A stretch of DNA of 29,559 nucleotides from DASZGL01 sp035938875. Lineage in GTDB: Bacteria > Chloroflexota > Dormibacteria > Aeolococcales > Aeolococcaceae. The notes below the pieces were generated by a model. The model was not told where the DNA came from. It made no database searches and was given only the letters and a program-made list of their open reading frames with translations. The translations under genes were made by a program, and so were the position numbers. This document shows, in pieces, positions 14,141-21,211 of this stretch (positions are counted from its first letter, which is position 1; each line of letters opens with the position of its first letter). Location: the NCBI GenBank assembly GCA_035938875.1, contig DASZGL010000113.1:1-29559 (forward strand). The letters run 5' to 3'.

Positions 14141-15229
14141 GTGCCTTTCGACCCCACAGCCCCCGGGGCCCCATCCCGGGGTGTTCCAGGGCCCGCCGCG
14201 GGCCCTGCACGAGATCGAGGGCGTCCTCGCCGGCGTCGTGCTGGTTTGGGCACGCCTACCCCGCCGCGGCGGCTGGTCTTCCCTGTGCTGCTCACCCTGT
14301 TCGGGTTCATCGTTTCCGGAGGCGCGGGAGCCTTCTTCTACTTTCTTCCCGTCATCCAGACGGCGTTCAGCGCGACCGGGCACAACGACCTCCCCGCGGC
14401 GACGCAGCCGCCAGCCGGCAGCTCGCCGCGCGCTGCGCCAGGATCCAACGATCCCTTCACCGTGCTGCTGCTCGGTTCCGACAACGATGCGAAATTCAGC
14501 AGCACCAGCTTGCTCACCCAGTCGATGATCCTCGTCCGAGTCATCCCGGCGACCAAGCAGGTCACCATGCTGTCCATCCCCCGCGACCTGTACGTCCCCA
14601 TCAACGGGGGCGGGACGGCCAAGATCGACACTGCATTCGCCTATGGCGGCGCCCGCAACGCCATCGCCACGGTGCAGAACGCATTCCATGTGCATGTCGA
14701 CCACTACGTGTGGATCGGGCTCAAGGGTCTGACGGCGCTCATCGATGCGGTCGGCGGTGTCGACGTGGTGACCGGCAACCCCGTTCTCGACGACTTCTAC
14801 CCGGCCGATCTCAGCGGCGGCAATCCCTACGACTACCAGCGTGTCGCCGTCCTCCCCGCCGCCCAGCACCTGGACGGCATCCACGCGCTGGAGTACGTGC
14901 GCTCACGCCACGGTGACCTCCGCGAGGACTTCGGACGATCCGAGAGGCAGCAGCAGGTGCTGGTGGCGCTGCGCGCCAAGACGAAGACACTCAGCGCCAC
15001 GAACCTTCCTGACATCGCCGCCGCCCTGGGCAACCAGCTGACCACCGACATGGGCATCGGCCAGGTCGCCGATTTGCTGCCCATCGCCGGTGGGATCCCC
15101 AGCGAAAGCATCAAGCACGTCCTGCTGCTGCCGCCCTACACCAGCGGCGCTCAGGTGGGCGACCAGGACGTGGTCATGCCCAACTGGTCACTGATCCTGC
15201 CATTGGTGGCACAAACGTTCCCAGCGTGA
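14141..15229 (+). CDS. LytR-CpsA-Psr (LCP) family cell-wall polymer transferase
   Basis: This 362-residue type II membrane protein has a Pro/Arg-rich cytoplasmic tail (1-45), one membrane helix (about 46-70, FPVLLTLFGFIVSGGAGAFF), a low-complexity linker and an extracellular LCP domain (about 105-290). Domain signatures are FTVLLLGSDND, SMILVRVIPATKQVTMLSIP followed by RDLYVPI, KIDTAFAYGG, WIGLKGLTALIDAVGGVDV and LDGIHALEYVRSRHG with the Arg-rich DFGRSERQQQVL. LCP proteins transfer undecaprenyl-linked polymers to peptidoglycan (teichoic acid, capsule, arabinogalactan). This implies a Gram-positive-type wall, or at least peptidoglycan-attached glycopolymers. GTG 14141 is supported by the -10 box. 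It overlaps the next gene by 4 nt (GTGA). Confidence 0.92.
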   Translation: MPFDPTAPGAPSRGVPGPAAGPARDRGRPRRRRAGLGTPTPPRRLVFPVLLTLFGFIVSGGAGAFFYFLPVIQTAFSATGHNDLPAATQPPAGSSPRAAPGSNDPFTVLLLGSDNDAKFSSTSLLTQSMILVRVIPATKQVTMLSIPRDLYVPINGGGTAKIDTAFAYGGARNAIATVQNAFHVHVDHYVWIGLKGLTALIDAVGGVDVVTGNPVLDDFYPADLSGGNPYDYQRVAVLPAAQHLDGIHALEYVRSRHGDLREDFGRSERQQQVLVALRAKTKTLSATNLPDIAAALGNQLTTDMGIGQVADLLPIAGGIPSESIKHVLLLPPYTSGAQVGDQDVVMPNWSLILPLVAQTFPA

Positions 15230-16362
15230 GCCGGCGGCCGCTCATCGTCGGCCCGCTCCTGGTGTTGATGGCCGGCTTCGGGCTCGGCGTGTACCACGTA
15301 CTGGGCACCTTCAAGACCGATACCACCCAGCCCGCCGCCAATCCCACCGAGTCGACTCCGGTCTTCACGCTGCCCGGCGTGCTGTACCTCTCGCAGCATG
15401 GCGTCATCTACAAGCTGCAGGGTCAGAAGTTCACCGCCATCACGGACAACCGCGGCTGGATGCAGCCCGCGCTGCTGCCCGACGGCACCATCCTCGCGGT
15501 GCGCCGTGACGCCGAGTACTCCGACCTCTTTCACCTCGACGCCAATGGTCACGTCATCCAGCAGCTGACCAACGACAAGGGCAAGGCCATCGACGAGAAC
15601 CACTGGGTGTTCTACCCCAAGGCATCGCCGGTGGGGTCCAGCGTCTTCTATGCGTTCGACCAGCCCAAGTTCGGCTATCGCGTCGACATGGCGATCTGGA
15701 GCAGCACGCTGGACAGTGCCGCGGTGACGCCCCGCGCGGGCAACGGCTCGCTGGCCAAGCAGTGGACGTCGCCCGACCAGTACACGGGCGGCGACATTGA
15801 GCCGATTCCGCTGGCCGACGGCGGTTTGATCTACGTGGGATACGGCGTCACTCCCAAGGAACACATCAACGCCACCATCCTGCTGGCGTCCGCTCCGCTG
15901 CGACAGAGCAAGCCGCTCACCAACATCGAGGACGACTGCTCGTGGCCGGCGCTGTCGCCCGACGGTCGCACCCTGGCGATGGTGTGCACGCACGGCTCGC
16001 AGGTCGCCTCGCTCGAGGTCGCCGCCTTCGATGGCAAGGCGCTCGGGCCACCGCGCACCGTGGTCAGCAGCGACCTGGTCTCCGCGCCGGTGTGGGCGCC
16101 CGATGGCAGCGGCCTGGCCTACCTCGCGCCCGCCGCAACCGGCGGTCACTTCCAGCTGTGGTGGCTGGCCGGCGCGGCGAGCGCAGCCGTGGCGCCGGCG
16201 TCGACGCCGTCTCCAGCGTCGCGCGCGGCGACGCCGTCCCCGGTGGCCAGCGCGAGTCCATCGCCCGCGGCGACTGCTGTCGGCGGCCTTGCCGCGCCGC
16301 AGCAGGTGACCCGGAACCTCGACTTCGACGCCACGTCAGCGCCGGCGTGGACCGCGGGATAG
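15226..16362 (+). CDS. Membrane-anchored extracytoplasmic beta-propeller protein
   Basis: This 378-residue protein begins with a single hydrophobic segment (about residues 4-24, RPLIVGPLLVLMAGFGLGVYH) that looks like an uncleaved signal anchor. Blades of WD40/PD40 (TolB-like) type follow, with repeats such as MQPALLPDGTILAVRRD, CSWPALSPDGRTLAMV and APVWAPDGSGLAYLAP. Near the C-terminus an Ala/Ser/Pro/Thr-rich linker (about 320-355) interrupts what would be the last blade, which then resumes with QVTRNLDFDATSAPAWTAG. It has no catalytic motif. Its start overlaps the LCP stop (GTGA), so the two are co-translated. It may scaffold or modulate LCP activity at the wall, which is inference. Confidence 0.75.
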   Translation: MSRRPLIVGPLLVLMAGFGLGVYHVLGTFKTDTTQPAANPTESTPVFTLPGVLYLSQHGVIYKLQGQKFTAITDNRGWMQPALLPDGTILAVRRDAEYSDLFHLDANGHVIQQLTNDKGKAIDENHWVFYPKASPVGSSVFYAFDQPKFGYRVDMAIWSSTLDSAAVTPRAGNGSLAKQWTSPDQYTGGDIEPIPLADGGLIYVGYGVTPKEHINATILLASAPLRQSKPLTNIEDDCSWPALSPDGRTLAMVCTHGSQVASLEVAAFDGKALGPPRTVVSSDLVSAPVWAPDGSGLAYLAPAATGGHFQLWWLAGAASAAVAPASTPSPASRAATPSPVASASPSPAATAVGGLAAPQQVTRNLDFDATSAPAWTAG

Positions 16363-16387
16363 TGCTCGCCATCTCGCCGCGAGCCGG

Positions 16388-17170
16388 TCAGCGCAGGGTG
16401 CGCCGCTCGACGTAGAGAGCCTGCGCGGCAAGGCCGATGGAGCCGCGGCGGTCGTAGAGCCCGCTCGAGGCAAGCCCCGACCCGGCACCGATTCGGGTCC
16501 GGGCGTCGAGACAGACCCATTCCCCGACCAGGGGGCGGTGCAGGTAGACGGTGAGGTCGGGGTTGATGAACAGGTCATCCCAGTCGAGCACCGCGCTGAC
16601 TCCGTTGCCGAAGTCGGCCGCGGCGACGACGCGCATCAGCGCGGTCGGCTCCTCGTCGGGGATCACCGGGACGGCGAGCCTGATCCACACGGTCGCGGGT
16701 CCACGCTGCGCGAACGCGCCACGGACGAAGCGCAGCTCTGCCCCGGTGGTGGGGAAGCTCTCGTAGTCGATCGGTGGACGCTGCTCGTCGCCCGCCTCCG
16801 GGCCGGGCCATGGCGGTGGCGAATCCTCCTGCCCGGGCGGCGGCGGCGCCTCCTCCGATCGGATGCGCAGGGCGGCGGCCTTGGCGACCTCGACATCGCC
16901 GGAGTGAAGCGTGGCCTCGACGAGCTGCACTCGGCGGCCCGGGCGCAGCACCCGGGCGGTGACGCGCAGTGGCGTCAGCGGAACGGGGCGCAGCAGCTCG
17001 AGGGTCATCCGGACGACGTTCATCGGAGCGGGCGCTTCGAGAGCCTCGACGGCACGGGCGAGCAGCGCCGCCGGCGGTCCTCCGTGCTGGGCGTTGCGGT
17101 CCCAAGGCCCTCGCGCGTGCCCGGTGGGGACGAAGACGTCGCCGTCGGGGATGAAGAGGGCAGCTGTCAT
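16388..17170 (-). CDS. TesB-like double-hotdog thioesterase family protein
   Basis: This 260-residue protein has two hotdog repeats. The first half has GPWDRNAQHGGPPAALLARAVE (about residues 19-40) and MTLELLRPVPLTPLRV, both typical of the actinobacterial acyl-CoA thioesterase family (PF13622). The second half has LDWDDLFINPDLTVYLHRPLVGEW (Asp-containing TesB-like motif, about 193-216), RTRIGAGSGLASSGLYD and GSIGLAAQAL. It likely hydrolyses acyl-CoA. A Pro/Glu-rich loop (about 108-130) joins the halves. ATG 17170 is chosen because homology starts soon after; in-frame sequence upstream overlaps the divergent gene. Confidence 0.87.
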   Translation of the reverse strand: MTAALFIPDGDVFVPTGHARGPWDRNAQHGGPPAALLARAVEALEAPAPMNVVRMTLELLRPVPLTPLRVTARVLRPGRRVQLVEATLHSGDVEVAKAAALRIRSEEAPPPPGQEDSPPPWPGPEAGDEQRPPIDYESFPTTGAELRFVRGAFAQRGPATVWIRLAVPVIPDEEPTALMRVVAAADFGNGVSAVLDWDDLFINPDLTVYLHRPLVGEWVCLDARTRIGAGSGLASSGLYDRRGSIGLAAQALYVERRTLR

Positions 17171-17199
17171 CGCCGGGGAATGATCGCGGATGGCACGGC

Positions 17200-17205
17200 T
17201 ACACT
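17200..17205 (+). promoter_or_regulatory. -10 box, leaderless start of the GTG 17212 gene
   Basis: TACACT ends 6 nt before GTG 17212, which argues for that codon as the start. Confidence 0.45.
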
Positions 17206-17211
17206 CGGGCG

Positions 17212-17841
17212 GTGGACTGGTCCACCGTCGCATCCCTGGCCACCGCCGCAGGCACGCTCATCCTCGCCGTGTCGACGTTTGCAGCAGTGAGGTCAGCCAA
17301 CCGTGCAGCACGAGTGGCGGAGCGATCGCTCCTCGTGGGGTTGCGTCCGGTGCTGGTGCCGGCGCGCTACCAGGACCCGCCGGAGAAGGTCGGCTTCGCC
17401 GATGCGCACTACCTGTTGGCTCGCGGTGGCCGTGCCGCGGTCGAGGTGACCGACACGGTCATCTACCTGGCCATCGCCATTCGCAACGTGGGCAGCGGCC
17501 TCGCCGTGCTGGACTCCTGGTCGCTCAGTCCCAACGCGCAGATGGGTGACACCCCGCACGCCGGGCTGGACTCCTTTCGCCGGCTGACGCGGGACCTCTA
17601 CGTCCCCCCGGGTGACAACGGGTTCTGGCAGGGTGCGCTGCGCGATCCTTCGGACCCGCTGTTCGCCGCGACACGCGATGCCATCAACGATGGCCGGCGG
17701 ATGACCATCGAGTTGCTCTACGGCGACCATGAGGGCGGTCAGCGCACCATCAGCCGTTTCGGCATCAATCGCCGCGAGGACGGTGAGTGGCTCGCCGCCG
17801 TCTCACGCCACTGGAACCTCGACCGCCCCGATCCCCGCTAG
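17212..17841 (+). CDS. Small membrane-anchored protein of unknown function
   Basis: I do not recognise the family with certainty. The 209-residue product has one N-terminal membrane helix (about residues 5-25, TVASLATAAGTLILAVSTF), then a basic juxtamembrane stretch (RSANRAARVAERS). A soluble domain follows that is rich in beta strands (VIYLAIAIRNVGSGLAVLDSW, RMTIELLYGDHEGGQRTISR). This layout recurs in actinobacterial hypothetical proteins whose soluble part sits in the cytoplasm. The GTG start follows a -10 box. It is divergent from the thioesterase and converges on the TMEM175-like gene with 5 bp between stops. No catalytic motif or Cys pair is visible. Confidence 0.8.
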   Translation: MDWSTVASLATAAGTLILAVSTFAAVRSANRAARVAERSLLVGLRPVLVPARYQDPPEKVGFADAHYLLARGGRAAVEVTDTVIYLAIAIRNVGSGLAVLDSWSLSPNAQMGDTPHAGLDSFRRLTRDLYVPPGDNGFWQGALRDPSDPLFAATRDAINDGRRMTIELLYGDHEGGQRTISRFGINRREDGEWLAAVSRHWNLDRPDPR

Positions 17842-17846
17842 CACCG

Positions 17847-18461
17847 CTAGTCGTTCGAGACGAGTTGCCCGTCGGCGGCGCCGAACTGATCGACGACGTA
17901 GTAGACGGCGATGGCGCCGTGAAGGGCGAGGCAGATCGGTGCGCTGACGAACGCGACGGCGATGGTGGCCGTGTACGGGACGTTGCCAGCGCCGAAGCGT
18001 AGAACGCTGCGTCGTACCTGGTCTGCGGGGAAGGCATCGCCGAGCAGCCGGCGGCCGACGGCAGCCCAGGTCCACAGCGCAGTCCAGGCCAGCGCGTTCA
18101 CCTCCATGGTGACGCTGTACATCACCGCGGCGGGTGTCGCGCCGTGGCCCGCCTCCAGGAACCGTCCCAGGACGCCGGTGGGATAGGGCAGGAACACCAC
18201 GGTCATCAGCAGCAGAAGATTGAGAAAGAGGAACACGCGGTCGACGCCGGCAAGTCGCGCGATCAACGCGTGGTGGTTGACCCACATGATGCCGATGACG
18301 ATGAAGCTCACCGCGTATGCGGCGTATCCCGGCCACTCGTCGAGCAGTGCCCGACTGACGTCTGCCGTGCCGACAGCCGGCGTCACCAGGGTCAGCACCA
18401 GCAGAGTGATGGCGATGGCGAAGACGCCATCGCTGAAGGCCTCGACGCGCGCTTTGCTCAC
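17847..18461 (-). CDS. TMEM175-like (DUF1211) potassium channel protein
   Basis: This 204-residue six-helix membrane protein of the DUF1211/TMEM175 family forms K+-permeable channels. The N-terminal hallmark RVEAFSDGVFAIAITLLVL (about residues 5-23) includes the R-x3-FSD motif that lines the pore in characterised members. Further helices include YAVSFIVIGIMWVNHHALI (with the family's Trp-x-x-His), FLFLNLLLLMTVVFLPYPTG and the C-terminal pair ending VYYVVDQF. The start is GTG 18461, 7 nt after a -10-like TTCAAT. Bacterial members are tetramers with one repeat per chain, and the length agrees. Confidence 0.9.
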   Translation of the reverse strand: MSKARVEAFSDGVFAIAITLLVLTLVTPAVGTADVSRALLDEWPGYAAYAVSFIVIGIMWVNHHALIARLAGVDRVFLFLNLLLLMTVVFLPYPTGVLGRFLEAGHGATPAAVMYSVTMEVNALAWTALWTWAAVGRRLLGDAFPADQVRRSVLRFGAGNVPYTATIAVAFVSAPICLALHGAIAVYYVVDQFGAADGQLVSND

Positions 18462-18468
18462 TCGGGCT

Positions 18469-18474
18469 ATTGAA
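18469..18474 (-). promoter_or_regulatory. -10 box of the TMEM175-like gene
   Basis: The minus strand reads TTCAAT at 18474-18469, ending 7 nt before GTG 18461. This is a leaderless arrangement. Confidence 0.35.
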
Positions 18475-18534
18475 CATGGAGCAGAGGTGATGGCGGCGAC
18501 CTGTCGCCATTCTCAGGTGGCACCGTCCCGGCTC

Positions 18535-18562
18535 TTGACAGACGTCGCCGGAGGGCTAGACT
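18535..18562 (+). promoter_or_regulatory. Sigma70-type promoter of a candidate small RNA
   Basis: TTGACA (18535-18540) and TAGACT (18557-18562) are separated by 16 nt. The -10 is identical to that of the ABC exporter leader. No protein gene follows on this strand before a terminator. Confidence 0.65.
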
Positions 18563-18568
18563 GGATTT

Positions 18569-18690
18569 CGGCTCTGGCGCGGCGACGTCCCGTTGCGCCG
18601 GACGGCTAGGGGCTCCGCGGACGTGTGGGGTCGCGACCGGGCCGGGTGCCCGCCGGGCGGAAACGCCGGGTTGGCGCCCGGCGCTGTTTT
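18569..18690 (+). ncRNA. Candidate stand-alone structured small RNA
   Basis: About 120 nt lie between a canonical promoter and an intrinsic terminator, in the gap between two minus-strand genes. There is no ATG and no plausible Shine-Dalgarno/ORF pair; frames from the GTGs run past the terminator. Local pairing is possible, for example GGCGC (18576-18580) with GCGCC (18595-18599), and the palindrome GGTCGCGACC (18629-18638). It does not match what I know of SRP RNA, tmRNA, RNase P, 6S or common riboswitches. Start and end are predicted from the signals. Confidence 0.5.
18664..18690 (+). terminator. Intrinsic terminator of the small RNA
   Basis: CGCCGGG (18664-18670) pairs with CCCGGCG (18677-18683) around TTGGCG, followed by CTG and TTTT (18687-18690). 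It points rightward, towards the 3' end of the convergent secreted-propeller gene. Confidence 0.65.
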
Positions 18691-18723
18691 GTCTGGGAAC
18701 GCCCTCGCTCGTGCCGGCGCGGG

Positions 18724-20262
18724 CTACATGCGGCGTGCGCTGCGGCGACGGCGCAAGCGCAGCAGCAATGGCGCGCCCACTGCCCCAACGAGCGCGGCAA
18801 CGATCACGACCACGAACCACGGTGCCCGCCACCAGCGAGTGTCGCCGCCGGTGGCGGCGGTGGCGACCAGGGGTGCTGCCGGCGTCACCGCGATGCTGCT
18901 TGGCGCGGGCGTGGCCAACGCCGGCGATGTCGCCACGGGGATGGCACCCAGCACTGCTGTCTGGTTGCTGTTGCCCTCGGCGAAGCCCAGCCGCTGCACC
19001 TCGTCCTGGTGCGGCCCCCGGTAGCGAAAGATGAACATGCCCTGGTTCTGGTCGACCACGAAAATCAGCCCGTCGTGGATCACTGGTGTGCTCCACGTCA
19101 GCGTGGCGCCGAAGCCCAGCGCGGTGTCGCGCTCCTTGGGGTTGACGCCGGTGGGTCTGATCTCCGCCAGCTGAACCGGCTGGCCGGGTGCGCTGATGTC
19201 GAAGACCTGGAACCCCGCGCTGTACCAGCTGATCAGTGCCAGAGACGGAGTCAGTGTCGCGTTGTGCGTGCTCCACGTCTGGTGCGCCACGGCCGCGCAG
19301 CGTTGCGGGTCGTTCTCGGCAACGCGCAGCGTCGAGACCAAGCGAGGGTGCGCCGGGTCGGCGACGTCGACGAGGTGACCAGAACCGAAGGGACAGCCGA
19401 GCCCTCCCGGTGGCGGATACCGCTCGTCGGTGGTGAGCACCAGGTCGCGCCCGGGAACGGCGACGGTGCTGTGCACGTTGCCCGGGGGATTTCGATAGGC
19501 ATCGGCTGGCGCGGTGAGCAGTCGCAGCTGCGGGTTTGACCTACCGCTCGCGTAGTCGCTGGTGTCGGCGAGCAGCAAGCCCGCCGTCCACGCCGACAGG
19601 TAGGCGCGGCGCCCGTCGTTGGAGAGCGAGATGGAGTGCAGCCGCGGCGCCGGCCCGAGCGCGGCGGGTCCGTCCCAGCGGCCGAGGAATCGTGGTGCCG
19701 CGGGATCGGAGGCGTCGACCACCTCGAGGTCGGCGTGACCGTTGCTGCCGCCGCTGAAGAACATGGCGACGAAGAGCAGCACCCGCTGCGGCTGCGCCGG
19801 GTCCTGCCACAGATAGAACTCATGTGGCAGCCGGCCGCCGAAGCTGTACGTCCCAACCGCAAGCGGATGGACACAGTCGTTGGCCCAGCGATAGAAGTCG
19901 AGCGTGTTGACGCCGCCGCCCGTCTCCAGGCTCATGTTGAGCACCACGAGTACGTGGCTCGACTGGACGATGCGAAGCTCGCGCGCCGAGGTGCGCGGAT
20001 GTGCCGCCAGCTCGGCGGCAACCCTGGGGTTGGCGGGATCGGCGACGTCGAGGACGGCGATGGCGCCGCCGCCACGGCTGCCGACGTACGCGCAGTGATC
20101 GGCGACGGCCACCGACGCGTTGACCCCGCGGGCGCCGAGGTCGTTGTGGCCGACCTGTTCGATGACTGCGCTGCCCGCTGCCCGGTCGCTGGTCAGCGTC
20201 GCAGCGCCGGCGACGACGGTGGCGATCAGGGTGGCGACGGCGACGATCAGGCGGGTTCTCAC
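18724..20262 (-). CDS. Secreted LVIVD-type beta-propeller with C-terminal membrane anchor
   Basis: This 512-residue protein has an N-terminal signal peptide (RTRLIVAVATLIATVVAGAAT, about residues 2-22). A propeller of LVIVD-like repeats follows, recognisable from VLDVADPANPRVAAEL, VVDASDPAAPRFLGRW, LVDVADPAHPRLVSTL and VFDISAPGQPVQLAEI. The C-terminus has a Thr/Ala/Pro linker, one membrane helix (about 476-500, APWFVVVIVAALVGAVGA) and a basic stop-transfer RLRRRRSARR. It would thus be tethered outside the membrane. The repeat type is a binding scaffold with no catalytic signature. The start is GTG 20262, 8 nt after a -10 TAGCCT. Confidence 0.8.
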   Translation of the reverse strand: MRTRLIVAVATLIATVVAGAATLTSDRAAGSAVIEQVGHNDLGARGVNASVAVADHCAYVGSRGGGAIAVLDVADPANPRVAAELAAHPRTSARELRIVQSSHVLVVLNMSLETGGGVNTLDFYRWANDCVHPLAVGTYSFGGRLPHEFYLWQDPAQPQRVLLFVAMFFSGGSNGHADLEVVDASDPAAPRFLGRWDGPAALGPAPRLHSISLSNDGRRAYLSAWTAGLLLADTSDYASGRSNPQLRLLTAPADAYRNPPGNVHSTVAVPGRDLVLTTDERYPPPGGLGCPFGSGHLVDVADPAHPRLVSTLRVAENDPQRCAAVAHQTWSTHNATLTPSLALISWYSAGFQVFDISAPGQPVQLAEIRPTGVNPKERDTALGFGATLTWSTPVIHDGLIFVVDQNQGMFIFRYRGPHQDEVQRLGFAEGNSNQTAVLGAIPVATSPALATPAPSSIAVTPAAPLVATAATGGDTRWWRAPWFVVVIVAALVGAVGAPLLLRLRRRRSARRM

Positions 20263-20270
20263 CGCGGTTC

Positions 20271-20276
20271 AGGCTA
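20271..20276 (-). promoter_or_regulatory. -10 box, leaderless start of the secreted propeller gene
   Basis: The minus strand reads TAGCCT at 20276-20271, ending 8 nt before GTG 20262. It sits in the 37-bp gap after the nucleosidase stop. Confidence 0.4.
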
Positions 20277-20299
20277 GCGCGGCAGGTCGCCGAAGCCCG

Positions 20300-21025
20300 T
20301 CATCTGATCTCTGCGCGGCACGCTGCGATCGCTGTGCGGGCGGCGGCAGCGGTGGCGACGCTGATGTCGCGCGACAGCTTGACCATGCCGCGAATCCTCG
20401 CCGGTCGCTTGATCACGTAGCGCAGCATTGGACCCACGCGAGGAGTGCCGTCGGCGTTGGCCAGGCCGGTGAAGGAATCGTCGACGATGTTGTCGACGAG
20501 GCGGTCGCTGATCGCCCGGAATGCCGTCCACGGCACGCCCTTGCGCTGACAGACGGCGGCGACCGACGCGGTCTCCATGTCGACAGCGGTGACCTGCTGC
20601 TCGCGGAGTCTGGCGAGGACCTCGGGGCCGGTCGCCAGCACGGCGGTGGTGAGCAGCCGGCCGCGCAGCGTCACCTCACCCAGCGGTGCCGGCCGGTACT
20701 CGGTGCCGGTCGAGGCCATGACCACGACCTCGGGGACGACGACGTCACCGATGCGTATGTCCGGCTCGACGCCACCGGCGACGCCCACCACGACGACGTG
20801 GTCGACCCCTGTCAACCGCAACAACTGCTCGGTCGCGTCGGTCGCCGCCTGCGTGCCGATGCCGGTGGCCACGGCGAGCACGTTCTGCGCTCCGAGCATC
20901 CCCGAGTAGGCGCGCAGATCGCCGAGCCGGGACCGGCGCAGAGAAAGCGTCTTGACGAGCGGGCGCATCTCCACACGCATGGGAACAACGAAGCCGATCC
21001 GGCGCCGCTCCCCCTGTTCGCTCAC
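20300..21025 (-). CDS. MTA/SAH nucleosidase-like phosphorylase-superfamily protein
   Basis: This 241-residue protein of the PNP_UDP_1 fold has RIGFVVPMRVEMRPLVK at the N-terminus (MTAN-type start with acid/base region), the segment ATGIGTQAATDATEQLL, VVGVAGGVEPDIRIGDVVVP, the ribose-binding Glu in VDMETASVAAVC (about residues 149-160) and the catalytic Asp in FRAISD (about 168-173). It would cleave the N-glycosidic bond of a purine nucleoside, with methylthioadenosine or S-adenosylhomocysteine most likely. The C-terminal 60 residues diverge from E. coli MTAN, so futalosine or another nucleoside is possible. It is divergent from the sulfonate-type ABC operon, and the intergenic palindrome may regulate both. 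Confidence 0.82.
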   Translation of the reverse strand: MSEQGERRRIGFVVPMRVEMRPLVKTLSLRRSRLGDLRAYSGMLGAQNVLAVATGIGTQAATDATEQLLRLTGVDHVVVVGVAGGVEPDIRIGDVVVPEVVVMASTGTEYRPAPLGEVTLRGRLLTTAVLATGPEVLARLREQQVTAVDMETASVAAVCQRKGVPWTAFRAISDRLVDNIVDDSFTGLANADGTPRVGPMLRYVIKRPARIRGMVKLSRDISVATAAAARTAIAACRAEIR

Positions 21026-21119
21026 CCGGCGATGGTGACCGATGGAGCGGCGCCCGGGGGCGGCGAACCCGGTCGCGCGGACAGGGCTCGCGGTGTGGCA
21101 TCATCCACGGGCATAAGTT

Positions 21120-21141
21120 GATAAAGTCGATCGACTTTATC
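21120..21141. promoter_or_regulatory. Perfect 22-bp palindrome, probable operator
   Basis: The half-site GATAAAGTCGA (21120-21130) is followed at once by its exact reverse complement (21131-21141). It is strikingly AT-rich for this DNA and lies in the 186-bp gap between the divergent nucleosidase gene and the ABC importer. No T-run follows, so it is not a terminator. Each half contains TAAAGT, a possible -10. It would suit a dimeric repressor such as a TetR, MarR, GntR or Rrf2 protein; which one cannot be read here. Confidence 0.6.
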
Positions 21142-21211
21142 CCCATTGCTCGACGCGAGGTGCCCGTGACCATGTGGGCCCTGTCCGACCCGCTCAGGAG
21201 CTTCGCTGCCC

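Noticed and set aside
18535..18690. SRP RNA, tmRNA, 6S RNA or a known riboswitch
   Set aside because: The diagnostic conserved motifs (for example GGAAGGAAGC of SRP RNA or a tRNA-like end) are absent, and no protein gene follows on the same strand for a riboswitch to control.
21120..21141. Palindrome as an intrinsic terminator
   Set aside because: The stem is AT-rich with no loop, no T-run follows, and it lies between divergent starts, not after a gene end.
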